Assembly: GCF_048572895.1 (NCBI RefSeq)
Contig: NZ_CP183878.1
Span: 2,480,001 to 2,544,000, forward strand
Reading direction: 5' to 3'
Source of the DNA: Psychrobacillus sp048572895
GTDB lineage: Bacteria; Bacillota; Bacilli; Bacillales_A; Planococcaceae
DNA: 64,000 bases
Made by a program: the position numbers and the translations under genes. Below, piece after piece: positions 53,088 through 61,520 of this stretch. Below the pieces are notes generated by a model. The model was not told the origin of the DNA. It ran no database searches and saw only the letters and a list, made by a program, of their open reading frames with translations. Positions within the stretch are counted from its first letter, which is position 1. The number at the start of each line of letters is the position of its first letter.

Positions 53088-53245
53088 ATAAAAAAAGCAG
53101 ACAGACATATGTTTTATGTCTGCCCGCCGATATGAGTACATGTAGAAAACTACATGTTACAGTCGATCACATGCTTACCAGTCAACAACACTTTTAGGTG
53201 TCAAACAGGTGAGAAGCGGGCAGCCTCTTCTTATACCGCAAACTT
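53088..53245 (-). ncRNA. L20 leader (autoregulatory) of infC-rpmI-rplT
   Basis: The minus-strand leader ends in an attenuator (GGGCAGACATA...TATGTCTGTCTGC, then TTTTTTT at about 53090-53127). Upstream are hairpins such as ACATGTAG...CTACATGT and a GCTGCCCGC segment that can compete with the terminator arm GCGGGCAG. Position and organisation fit the Bacillus L20 leader, where L20 promotes termination. Confidence 0.75.
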
Positions 53246-53264
53246 GTATTCAATAACCTTAATA

Positions 53265-53293
53265 ACTATAGCATGTTGATACATTCATGTCAA
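53265..53293 (-). promoter_or_regulatory. SigA promoter of the infC operon
   Basis: TTGACA (53288-53293), 17-nt spacer, TATAGT (53265-53270), minus strand, starting 12 bp past the thrS stop. Confidence 0.8.
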
Positions 53294-53304
53294 CACTAAA
53301 TCTA

Positions 53305-55230
53305 TTAATGTGCTACTTCTTCTTTCAAACGTTCTAAGAACTCCGCAAAAGGAATACTTTCTGATTTTTGTTCTCCGTATTTACGAACGTTTACATTTCC
53401 TGCTTCTAGCTCTTTATCACCCAGTACGAGCATGTACGGAATTTTTTGCATTTGTGCTTCACGAATCTTATAGCCCAGCTTCTCTTCACGATCATCCATT
53501 TCAACTCGGAAATCAGCTGCTACTAATTGCTCTTCGATTTGTTTAGCAAATTCAAAATGTACTTCATTGGAAACTGGAATGATTTCAACTTGAACAGGAG
53601 CTAACCAAGTTGGAAATGCACCTTTATACTCTTCGATCAAGAATGCGACAAAGCGTTCCATTGTAGAAACTACTCCGCGGTGAATAACAACTGGACGATG
53701 ATGCTTTCCATCTTCTCCAATGTAGTTTAAGTCAAAGCGTTCTGGTAATAAGAAGTCTAGTTGAACAGTCGATAAAGTTTCTTCCTTACCAATTGCTGTT
53801 TTCACTTGAACATCTAATTTTGGACCGTAGAATGCTGCTTCATCTTCTGCTTCGAAGTAATCTAAACCAAGTTCGTCCATTGCCTCTTTTAACATGCTCT
53901 GTGCTTTTTCCCACATTTCATCGTTATCAAAATATTTTTCTTTGTTTTCAGGATCTCGATAAGAAAGACGGAATGAGTAGTCTTCTAAGTTAAAATCTTT
54001 ATAAACCGAAATGATTAATTCTACAACTTTTTGGAATTCGGATTTAATTTGATCTGGGCGTACAAATAAATGCGCATCATTTAAAGTCATTCCGCGAACA
54101 CGTTGTAATCCTGATACTGCACCTGACATTTCATAGCGATGCATAGTACCTAACTCAGCAATTCGTAGCGGAAGGTTTCTGTAAGAATGCATACCGTTTT
54201 TGAACACCATCATATGATGTGGACAGTTCATTGGACGTAGCACTAATGTTTCGTTGTCCATTTCCATCGGTGGGAACATAGAATCTTGATAATGATCCCA
54301 GTGACCAGATGTTTCGTAAAGCTCTTTCGAACCTAATACTGGTGTATAGACATGTTTATAGCCAAGTTTAAGCTCTTTATCTACAATATAACGCTCAATA
54401 ACTCGACGGATAGTAGCCCCGTTTGGTAACCAAAGAGGTAAGCCTTGTCCTACTTTTTGAGAAGTTGTAAATAAATCTAGCTCTTTCCCAATCTTACGAT
54501 GATCACGTTCTTTCGCTTCTTCTAGCATATTTAAGTGATGTGTTAGCTCATCTTTTTTGAAGAATGCAGTACCGTAAATACGTTGAAGCATCTTGTTATC
54601 ACTATTTCCACGCCAGTAAGCTCCAGCAATACTTAAAAGTTTGAACTCTTTAAGTTTCCCTGTAGATGGAACATGAACTCCACGGCAAAGGTCAAAGAAC
54701 TCCCCTTGCTCATAAATAGAAACTTGTTCTCCTTCAGGAATTGCTTCCAAAAGTTCTACTTTGTATTCATCCTCTTTAAATTTATCAAAAGCAACTTGAC
54801 GTGAAACATCATGACGAATGATTTCAATATTTTCATTAATAATTTTTTTCATTTCTTTTTCAATTAATGGTAAGTCTTCTGCAGTAATTGGTACTGGAGA
54901 ATCAATGTCGTAGTAAAAACCATTTTCGATAACTGGCCCAATACCTAATTTAACATCTTTGAAGAGACGTTTAACTGCTTGTGCAAGTAAATGTGCCGAG
55001 CTGTGGCGTAAAATTTCTAGCGCTTCGTCGGATTCCGGAGTAATTATTGCGATATCTCCATCTTCCGTAATTGGTGTTTTAAGGTCGATTAATACTCCAC
55101 TTAGTTTTCCAGCAAGTGCTTTTTTACGTAATCCAGGACTAATCGATTGAGCAATTTCTTCTGTAGTTGTCGATACAGGGAATTCCTTTACTGCTCCATC
55201 TGGAAATTTCAATTTAATAATTTCTGCCAT
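53305..55230 (-). CDS. thrS: Threonyl-tRNA synthetase
   Basis: ThrRS (641 residues from ATG 55230, AAAGGAG ahead). Domains: TGS (KLKFPDGAVKEFP), the editing domain with HSSAHLLAQA and the later CRGVHVPSTG, the class II core (motif 2 RYEMSGAVSGLQRVRGM, zinc-binding MNCPHHM, motif 3 HRGVVSTMERF) and the anticodon-binding domain (PVQVEIIPVSNE). A threonine T-box lies upstream with repeat R2b between. No obvious terminator follows before the infC promoter. Confidence 0.97.
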   Translation of the reverse strand: MAEIIKLKFPDGAVKEFPVSTTTEEIAQSISPGLRKKALAGKLSGVLIDLKTPITEDGDIAIITPESDEALEILRHSSAHLLAQAVKRLFKDVKLGIGPVIENGFYYDIDSPVPITAEDLPLIEKEMKKIINENIEIIRHDVSRQVAFDKFKEDEYKVELLEAIPEGEQVSIYEQGEFFDLCRGVHVPSTGKLKEFKLLSIAGAYWRGNSDNKMLQRIYGTAFFKKDELTHHLNMLEEAKERDHRKIGKELDLFTTSQKVGQGLPLWLPNGATIRRVIERYIVDKELKLGYKHVYTPVLGSKELYETSGHWDHYQDSMFPPMEMDNETLVLRPMNCPHHMMVFKNGMHSYRNLPLRIAELGTMHRYEMSGAVSGLQRVRGMTLNDAHLFVRPDQIKSEFQKVVELIISVYKDFNLEDYSFRLSYRDPENKEKYFDNDEMWEKAQSMLKEAMDELGLDYFEAEDEAAFYGPKLDVQVKTAIGKEETLSTVQLDFLLPERFDLNYIGEDGKHHRPVVIHRGVVSTMERFVAFLIEEYKGAFPTWLAPVQVEIIPVSNEVHFEFAKQIEEQLVAADFRVEMDDREEKLGYKIREAQMQKIPYMLVLGDKELEAGNVNVRKYGEQKSESIPFAEFLERLKEEVAH

Positions 55231-55249
55231 TTTCAACACTCCTTTTATA

Positions 55250-55377
55250 ATAAGAAAAGCGCAAGCGCCCATTTTTGCCCCGACAGCTGCTTGCAGGGCC
55301 TAATTGAAAGCATTCTCTTCGCTTTCAACCGAGGGACTGAAGCGACCTCGAGGGGCTGGGCGCTGGAGCTAGACATT
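55250..55377. repeat. Interspersed repeat R2 copy b in the thrS leader
   Basis: It starts GCGCAAGCGCC and ends CGACCTCGAGGGGC, then TGGGCGCTGGAGCTAGACA. It is the inverted counterpart of R2a, with an internal GAAAGC...GCTTTC stem. It lies between the T-box terminator and the thrS ribosome binding site. Confidence 0.65.
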
Positions 55378-55385
55378 TAAAAAAC

Positions 55386-55660
55386 AATAAAAAAACCCCA
55401 TCCCTAAAAAGGGACGAGGTTCAAGTCGTGGTTCCACCCTTCTTCTGCCTATCCATTACTTGTAGTAATGATAAATGAAATAGACGAAGCTCTGCATCGG
55501 CTAACGGGCCGGTGACCGGTAATTGCTATATAAAATTCACAATTACTGCTCGGAGGCGGTAAATCGATTGCCGATTCTTAAGAAGCTTACAGCCAAGGCT
55601 TCTCTCTCTTAAAGTCGTACAAACTGATTGTTGTCCTCTTCATTGCATTTACTTATTCTT
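55386..55660 (-). ncRNA. T-box leader (tRNA-Thr) of thrS
   Basis: The minus strand has the T-box AGGGTGGAACCACG (near 55425-55440), a candidate ACC specifier (GATTTACCGCC near 55556-55566), and a terminator CCTCGTCCC..GGGATGGGG followed by seven T at 55389-55422. Confidence 0.9.
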
Positions 55661-55670
55661 ATGGAAATGA

Positions 55671-55699
55671 TTATACTTTACAAAATATCCATTTGCAAG
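55671..55699 (-). promoter_or_regulatory. SigA promoter of the thrS T-box unit
   Basis: TTGCAA (55694-55699), 17-nt spacer, TATAAT (55671-55676), minus strand. Confidence 0.7.
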
Positions 55700-55737
55700 C
55701 GAAATTCAATTTTTTCGTGCTCTCTCTCTCTTATTCT

Positions 55738-56676
55738 TTAACTTTCTCTCCAGTTTTTCCCTTGAAGAGCAATTGGTGTCGTAAGAGCTCGAATTCGTTC
55801 CATGATTCGTCCAGCTTTTACTACTTCTTTCTCCCCGCGTTGTGTGAAAGACAAGTGATGCTGTAACTCATCATAGTTGAAGTTAGAGGACATAAAAGTT
55901 GGTAGTTGCTCTGACATTCGATAATGCAAAATTGTTCCTAAGACTTCATCTCTCGTCCAACTAGACATAATCTCAGCTCCTATATCATCTAACATAAGAA
56001 CTGGAGCACGTTTCACAAATTCAATCTTCTCAGAAAGGGAATGGTCTTGTATTGCTTGTTTCATTTCTCTTAAAAATTCGGGTACATATACTACTACAGA
56101 GTGAATATGTCTTGCAGCCAACTCATTTGCAAGAGCACCGAGTAAATAAGACTTACCTACACCAAACTTACCGTATATGTACAACCCTTTAGCCGGTAGT
56201 ACATTTGTACGTTCCCATTCGTTTAGAAAGTCTTTAGCTGCTCGAACTGCAACAACTCTACTGCCATCCTCTAAGTCCACTCCTGCAAGACTAGCTTCCA
56301 TAACCTCTTTAGGCATATGAATACTGTCAATCATAGAAATAACTTTCCTACGCTCATCTTCAATAATGCCTCGTTTGCAACGAATAAAATCATTGTCTAT
56401 CAAGTTTCGATCAAGGACTAATTTAGGCTCATACCCTTTCATATAATTATTACATTGATCTAGCGATGGGCAAGAGCCACAATCATGAGATTGAGAGATA
56501 AATTCATATAACTTACTCAAACTACGATCGACTATCTCCTTATTGATCTCCGAAGCGTTTTCCTCTAGAAAATTCTGCACTCTTGGGTTTTCTAAAACTT
56601 CCTTCTTCATATCGTTTAGTCGCGTAGTAAATTCAGGTGATACAACTCTTTTTAGGGTTTCATTTATACGTTCCAC
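55738..56676 (-). CDS. dnaI: Primosomal protein DnaI (helicase loader)
   Basis: DnaI (312 residues) is the AAA+ loader that places the replicative helicase DnaC on DNA. The N-terminal domain has a zinc-type cluster (CGSCPSLDQC); the ATPase has Walker A GKFGVGKSYLLGAL (about 168-181), Walker B VLMLDDIGAE and the SNFNYDEL sensor. GTG start with AGGTGG ahead, overlapping the end of dnaB, so the pair is coupled. Confidence 0.93.
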   Translation of the reverse strand: MERINETLKRVVSPEFTTRLNDMKKEVLENPRVQNFLEENASEINKEIVDRSLSKLYEFISQSHDCGSCPSLDQCNNYMKGYEPKLVLDRNLIDNDFIRCKRGIIEDERRKVISMIDSIHMPKEVMEASLAGVDLEDGSRVVAVRAAKDFLNEWERTNVLPAKGLYIYGKFGVGKSYLLGALANELAARHIHSVVVYVPEFLREMKQAIQDHSLSEKIEFVKRAPVLMLDDIGAEIMSSWTRDEVLGTILHYRMSEQLPTFMSSNFNYDELQHHLSFTQRGEKEVVKAGRIMERIRALTTPIALQGKNWRES

Positions 56677-56685
56677 TTATGCCAC

Positions 56686-58047
56686 CTACCTTTTCAACAT
56701 ACCTAGTTCTGCTAATAGTTTTTGACGTTCTTCATCGATATTTTGAATTCCATTTGTAGTACTGCCTGTTGATTTCTTTGTTTCTCCGTCTTTTTTATAA
56801 AACCAATCAGGCACTTTTTCCTCTCGTGTCGGCTTTTTGGTATATGTTTTTTGTGGAGAGCCTTCATTTTTCCATTTTACATACTGTTCATGTTCGTTCC
56901 TAGCAAGCTCCATTGCTTCTTTGGCTGTTTTGACATCCTTCCGCATCCAGTGGGAAGCGATTTTTTCCGCATAATTTTTCGTGAGCTTCATGTCTGTACG
57001 TAGTAATACATATTGTAACAAAACATTGACGACTCCAATAGGCATTTTGAAGTGAGTTACAAAATGGTTCGCTAACTGAACATCTGCAAGGATTGGCTCT
57101 TTGCCATTTGCAATATCCTTTAATACAGTTACGGGAGGCGTTGTTTCTAAATAATGTATTAACTCACCTTCCTTCGTTAAAGGCTCGGTGGATTCCACAG
57201 GCACAACTTTCTTTTCAATCTTCTCAATTACAGGTGCAACTTTAGAAACAGTTAGCTTATAATAATCCGAGCACGCTTTTTTTAATCTTGCTTCTGACAG
57301 ATGCAGTTCGTCATCTAACGCAAGAATAACTACTTTTTGCATTTCCACAGGGTTTAATTTATATAAAAAAGCAAGTTTGGCAATTACTTCTCTCGCTTCT
57401 ATTGTCATCGCTGATTTAGGTACTAATTGCTCAGAAAGACCTTCTTGAAGTAATGAAAAATCAAATTCATCATAATAAAAAGGGACAGAAGATTTTCTTT
57501 CCTTCGATTCAAAATCGTCATCGTAAGATACAGTATTATTTGTTTTGGTAGATGGTTTAAATATATCAATAAAAGTTCTGGAAACATCTGTGAAACCATC
57601 ATTCCAATTGGATTTTTGGATAAATCGATTACGTAATTGTTTAAACGCATTTTCGCCTATTTTATTGAGCAAAAACATGGATAATAATGGATCCTTTAAG
57701 AAAGACTCGGCATCTAATGGCGCTGCAAGCTCATAATGGAATATACTTCCTTCATCCATTGTTTTTTTCCATGTACGTAGTAGACCGATTGCTTCTAGAG
57801 CTAGACGGGCGTGGAAAATTTTACCTATTGGCATCCCAAGAACATTCATCAATTGATAGTGAGACCAACGTTCACTGTTTTTTTGTTCTCCATCTGCCCA
57901 AAGTGTTAAATACAAACTAATGCTTTCTGCTCCAACCAACGGCTGATAAAACAAAGTCAACAATTGCCGATCATAATCTGATAAAGAATATGGTAAGCGA
58001 ATCATATACAAATCTGCTGGCTGTAGCTCTTTATATAACATCGACAA
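56686..58047 (-). CDS. dnaB: Replication initiation and membrane attachment protein DnaB
   Basis: The Bacillus-type DnaB (453 residues) attaches oriC to the membrane and recruits the helicase loader; it is not the helicase. Two DDBH domains are seen: DYDRQLLTLFYQPLVGAES near the N-terminus and LLQYVLLR...YAEKIASHWMRKDVKTAKEA near the C-terminus. TTG at 58047 is 9 nt from AAAGGAG; ATG 58041 is the alternative. It lies between nrdR and dnaI, as in B. subtilis. Confidence 0.93.
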   Translation of the reverse strand: MSMLYKELQPADLYMIRLPYSLSDYDRQLLTLFYQPLVGAESISLYLTLWADGEQKNSERWSHYQLMNVLGMPIGKIFHARLALEAIGLLRTWKKTMDEGSIFHYELAAPLDAESFLKDPLLSMFLLNKIGENAFKQLRNRFIQKSNWNDGFTDVSRTFIDIFKPSTKTNNTVSYDDDFESKERKSSVPFYYDEFDFSLLQEGLSEQLVPKSAMTIEAREVIAKLAFLYKLNPVEMQKVVILALDDELHLSEARLKKACSDYYKLTVSKVAPVIEKIEKKVVPVESTEPLTKEGELIHYLETTPPVTVLKDIANGKEPILADVQLANHFVTHFKMPIGVVNVLLQYVLLRTDMKLTKNYAEKIASHWMRKDVKTAKEAMELARNEHEQYVKWKNEGSPQKTYTKKPTREEKVPDWFYKKDGETKKSTGSTTNGIQNIDEERQKLLAELGMLKR

Positions 58048-58090
58048 TTGTATCTACTCCTTTAGATTTTGTTAAATTTAGAATGGCGAC

Positions 58091-58555
58091 TTATAGCGAA
58101 GGGTTTTTCTTTAAAATTTCCTTTAATTCATCGATAAATACATTTATATCTTTAAATTGGCGGTAGACGGAAGCAAAACGAACGTAAGCTACTTCGTCAA
58201 CTTCTGCTAGCTTGTCCATGACTATTTCTCCTACGTCTTCTGATTTCACTTCTGCATTACCCATTCTTCGTAATTCTTTCTCAATAGAAAAAACAATATT
58301 TTCTAATTGTTCTAACGCAACCGGTCTCTTTTCGCAAGCACGAATTAGTCCGCGCAACACTTTTTCACGACTAAACTCTTCCCTGGAACCGTCTTTTTTT
58401 ACAACGATTAATGGTGTCTCTTCTACTTTTTCAAACGTAGTAAAACGAAACCCACAATCTTCGCATTCTCTCCTTCTTCTGATTGCCTTATTGTCATCCA
58501 CAGGACGAGAATCGACAACTTTTGTGCCATTATATTGACAAGTTGGGCATCTCAT
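58091..58555 (-). CDS. nrdR: Transcriptional repressor NrdR
   Basis: NrdR (154 residues) represses ribonucleotide reductase genes according to nucleotide state. A zinc ribbon, MRCPTCQYNGTKVVDSR then RRRRECEDCGFRFTTFE, is followed by an ATP-cone (VVKKDGSREEFSREKVLRG). Complete length. It heads the nrdR-dnaB-dnaI group; dnaB starts 43 nt after it. Confidence 0.96.
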   Translation of the reverse strand: MRCPTCQYNGTKVVDSRPVDDNKAIRRRRECEDCGFRFTTFEKVEETPLIVVKKDGSREEFSREKVLRGLIRACEKRPVALEQLENIVFSIEKELRRMGNAEVKSEDVGEIVMDKLAEVDEVAYVRFASVYRQFKDINVFIDELKEILKKNPSL

Positions 58556-58623
58556 ATAGACCTCTCCTAATTCTTCTCGGTAGTTTTATGTATCTATTAT
58601 AACAATATTCTGCCATAAAATCG

Positions 58624-58650
58624 AAAAAGCAGAGGAATCTCTTCCTCTGC
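58624..58650 (-). terminator. Terminator of speD
   Basis: AGCAGAGGAAG and TTCCTCTGCT arms, followed by TTTTTC on the minus strand. Confidence 0.85.
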
Positions 58651-58674
58651 TCACTCAGTCAGGTATAAATTCTA

Positions 58675-59058
58675 TTACGCTTGAACTGTCATTCGTGATG
58701 CAGGCTTTTTTACCGGTCCCATACCACGTGGCATTTCTAACGTTTCGCGTGTTCCAGCATTAAGAGCATCTGCAATATAGTTAGCTGCGATTGATGGATC
58801 TAAATCACCACATGTATACACATCAATGCTCGCATAACCGTGCTCTGGAAAGCTGTGAATCGTTAAATGCGATTCGGAAATAATAACGACTCCACTTACA
58901 CCTTGTGGTGCAAATTTGTGAAATGCAACTTCTCTGACCTCTGCACCAGATTTTAGTGCAGCATCAACAAATGTTTGCTCGATAAATTGCATATCGTTAA
59001 GTTTGTCGAAATCGCACTCCCATAGTTCTGCAATAATGTGACGTCCCATTGTTTCCAA
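58675..59058 (-). CDS. speD: S-adenosylmethionine decarboxylase proenzyme
   Basis: SpeD (127 residues) decarboxylates SAM to supply the aminopropyl group for spermidine. The proenzyme cuts itself between Glu62 and Ser63 in SESHLTIHSFPEHGYASID, and Ser63 becomes the pyruvoyl group; His68 and Cys83 are the other active-site residues. TTG start (LETMGRHIIAELWECDFDK), 9 nt after GGGGG. Upstream is a structured leader containing a segment complementary to that site. It lies beside gapB, as in B. subtilis. Confidence 0.95.
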   Translation of the reverse strand: METMGRHIIAELWECDFDKLNDMQFIEQTFVDAALKSGAEVREVAFHKFAPQGVSGVVIISESHLTIHSFPEHGYASIDVYTCGDLDPSIAANYIADALNAGTRETLEMPRGMGPVKKPASRMTVQA

Positions 59059-59079
59059 TGTCCGTTTCCCCCTTTGATA

Positions 59080-59154
59080 AGTTTATTTTTAACCTCAAAG
59101 TTGACTACCACGGGGGAAAGTTAGTCCAAAGAGGTCCTAACCCTTTAAGTAGTC
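59080..59154 (-). promoter_or_regulatory. Structured speD leader, candidate translational riboswitch
   Basis: Minus-strand RNA: P1 GACTAC (59149-59154)/GTAGTC (59103-59108); inside it P2 AGGGTTAG/CTAACTTT (8 bp with two G-U). The P2 loop has ACCTC, complementary to GAGGT at 59092-59096 downstream of P1, which gives a pseudoknot. Between P2 and P1 lies TTTCCCCC, complementary to GGGGGAAA at the speD ribosome binding site, and its TTT is shared with P2. I do not recognise a known class. Confidence 0.5.
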
Positions 59155-59218
59155 GGTGTACAAGTAAAGTAACACGATTCTCATTATATGTTGTTTTATA
59201 AAATTATGCAAGAAATAA

Positions 59219-59253
59219 TAAATCCTCTTTCTAATTTTTTGAAAGAGGATTAG
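59219..59253 (-). terminator. Terminator of gapB
   Basis: AATCCTCTTTC pairs with GAAAGAGGATT, followed by TATT; near-symmetric. It separates gapB from speD. Confidence 0.75.
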
Positions 59254-59257
59254 ATAA

Positions 59258-60262
59258 TTATAGGGATGAAGCTACTTTTTTAGTAAGGTCAACCACTCTA
59301 GCAGAATAACCCCACTCATTATCGTACCATGCAAGAACTTTTACTTTACGTTCCCCGATAACCATAGTAGTTAAACCATCTACTGTTGTAGATAGTGTAG
59401 TAGTGTTAAAGTCGATGGATACTAGTGGTTCCATTGTAATACCTAAAATACCTTGCATTGCGCCTTCAGATGCATTAACGAAAGCCTCATTTACTTCTTC
59501 TGCAGTAACATCTTTTTGCAAATCTACTACTAAATCTACTAAAGAAACATTCGGAGTTGGTACACGTAACGCCATACCATGAATCTTTCCTTGAAGCTCT
59601 GGTAATACAAGTGTAAGTGCTTTAGCAGCTCCTGTTGAAGTTGGAATGATCGATTGACCACATGCACGTGAACGTCTTAAATCCTTATGTGGATTGTCTA
59701 GATTATTTTGATCGTTTGTATATGCATGAACAGTAGTCATTAGTCCATTTTCAATACCAAATTTGTCATTCAACACTTTAACTACGGGTGCTAAGCAGTT
59801 TGTAGTACAGCTAGCATTTGAAATAATATGGTGAATCGATGAATCTAACTTATCATCGTTTACTCCCATAACAATTGTTGCATCTTCATTTTTTGCAGGA
59901 GCAGTAATAATTACCTTTTTGGCACCAGCTTCGATATGTGCCGCAGCTTTTTCACCATCATTAAATTTACCAGTGGATTCAATAACGATATCCACATTTA
60001 ACTCTTTCCAAGGTAAATTTGCTGGATCTCGATCATCCACAATTTGAACACGCTGACCATTTACAATTAGTGCATTTTCTTCTAATGCAATATTTCCAGC
60101 GAAAATACCATGTGTAGAATCATATTTAATAAGATGTGCCAATGTCTCTAATGGGTATCTTGCATTAATCGCTACCACATTTAAGTCCTCTTGTGCTATT
60201 GCCTGACGAAAAACCATACGCCCAATACGGCCAAAACCATTAATCGCAATTGAAACTGCCAT
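59258..60262 (-). CDS. gapB: Glyceraldehyde-3-phosphate dehydrogenase, GapB type
   Basis: A GAPDH of 334 residues. Rossmann motif AINGFGRIGRMVF (6-18); catalytic cysteine in SNASCTTNCLAPV (about residue 152). After strand 2 it has AINARYPLETLAH; the aspartate that selects NAD in glycolytic GapA is replaced by Ala34, which with position beside speD points to the NADP-preferring gluconeogenic GapB. AGGGGGA precedes the ATG. TATACT lies about 60 nt upstream as a possible -10. Confidence 0.92.
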   Translation of the reverse strand: MAVSIAINGFGRIGRMVFRQAIAQEDLNVVAINARYPLETLAHLIKYDSTHGIFAGNIALEENALIVNGQRVQIVDDRDPANLPWKELNVDIVIESTGKFNDGEKAAAHIEAGAKKVIITAPAKNEDATIVMGVNDDKLDSSIHHIISNASCTTNCLAPVVKVLNDKFGIENGLMTTVHAYTNDQNNLDNPHKDLRRSRACGQSIIPTSTGAAKALTLVLPELQGKIHGMALRVPTPNVSLVDLVVDLQKDVTAEEVNEAFVNASEGAMQGILGITMEPLVSIDFNTTTLSTTVDGLTTMVIGERKVKVLAWYDNEWGYSARVVDLTKKVASSL

Positions 60263-60409
60263 ATGAAAAATCCCCCTGTAACTATGTGATACTTATTATT
60301 TTCTAACCTTGAATTAGTATAACACATTTTATTTATTGTGCAGCCCCAAAAACAAAAATTTAAAAGTCGATATTTTCAAACAACTCACCGTTTGTTTCAG
60401 AAATGCGCA

Positions 60410-60910
60410 GGAACCTAATAAAGTAAAAACCTGTTTCTATCGTTTTCAAAGAGCTCTGGACAGACGTTAGGGATGCTAGTTGGTTGTGATGGACGTCACA
60501 ACCAACTAGCATCCCTTTTTTCCGGTAATCTTATGGCGTTTGTCCCGCATTAACGGGCAGTAGAGAACTGCCCGTTAATGCCCGAGTGGTTCGGGCAAAC
60601 AGGATGTTGGTCACTCAGGCTTTGCCGCACGATGCGGCGTTAGTTGCCTTGGTTCCATTTTCAATCAGTGGGGAATGAAGCCCACTGACTGAAGTTTCAC
60701 TTTATCTGTCCCTCGCCCTCCTACAGGTAAGTGCGTTTTTGGATAACTAGAGAAAAGATACTTTCCTATTCATAGAGGTGATGACAGTCTAAGGACGCGA
60801 CATTGCGATCGCAACGACTGCCAAATTATTTTTGCGACGAGCTTTGCGCAGGAGCATGACCCGTATCTTAGCCTTTGTACTCCACCTTAAACGAAAATCA
60901 GCGGTATCAT
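60410..60910 (+). repeat. Interspersed repeat R1 copy f, with R5b and R4 inserted
   Basis: The head (AAAACCTGTTTCTATCG, GGACAGACG) runs directly into the apical hairpin (60469-60515, 20 bp perfect), having lost the GATTACCG arm; CGGTAATC is still there. R5b interrupts the 3' part of the head, and an inverted R4 (about 60787-60823) lies further on. The tail ends in CGAAAATCAGCGGTATCA against the coaE stop. Confidence 0.7.
60544..60708. repeat. Interspersed repeat R5 copy b, nested in R1f
   Basis: CCCGCATTAACGGGCAGTA and CTGCCCGTTAATGCCCG form a hairpin, followed by GCCGCA..TGCGGC and CAGTGGG...CCCACTG. The ends match R5a ahead of lysC. It splits the R1 sequence between GGCGTTTGT and CTGTCCCTCGCCC. 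Confidence 0.65.
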
Positions 60911-60911
60911 T

Positions 60912-61508
60912 TTAGTTTGTCTGTTCCCACGTCGTTAATACTTTTATCAATTGTTGTTTAGTTTCCTCTATGGTTCCATTGTTATAAATAACCGCATCCG
61001 CACCTTTTTCTTTAACGGATAATGGTAGTTGGGATTGAATACGTAATTTAGCTTCTTCCTGCGTAAATCCATTTCGAGACATCAATCTTTCTAGTTGAGT
61101 CTGTTCAGTTACCGTTACAACAAGAACTTTATCCACAAAGGATTGCAATCTACTTTCAAAAAGCAATGGTATATCCATAATAATGACTGGATATCCCTGC
61201 TGAACTAGACGCTCCTTTTGAGCTAACATTTCTGCTCGGATAGCAGGATGCATAATATCATTTAATTGCTTCCTTTTAGAAGGATTAGAAAAAATGATTT
61301 CTCCTAGGACTTCCCGATTTAAGGATCCATCTTTATGGATAACCTCTGTACCAAATGTTTCTTTAATCTTTTCAAGAGTCGCAGTTCCTTTTTCAACTAC
61401 AATACGAGCGACAAGGTCTGCATCTATAATGGGAAAACCCATTTCCTTTAACATATTTGCAACAGTGCTTTTCCCACTAGCGATGCTTCCTGTTAATCCG
61501 ATAATCAT
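60912..61508 (-). CDS. coaE: Dephospho-CoA kinase
   Basis: CoaE (198 residues) performs the last step of coenzyme A synthesis. P-loop GLTGSIASGKST (4-15), the DADLVARIV segment, HPAIRAEM, and DIPLLFES for substrate binding. It begins 12 nt after mutM and is the end of the polA-mutM-coaE operon. Confidence 0.95.
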   Translation of the reverse strand: MIIGLTGSIASGKSTVANMLKEMGFPIIDADLVARIVVEKGTATLEKIKETFGTEVIHKDGSLNREVLGEIIFSNPSKRKQLNDIMHPAIRAEMLAQKERLVQQGYPVIIMDIPLLFESRLQSFVDKVLVVTVTEQTQLERLMSRNGFTQEEAKLRIQSQLPLSVKEKGADAVIYNNGTIEETKQQLIKVLTTWEQTN

Positions 61509-61520
61509 ATGTTTGCTCCC

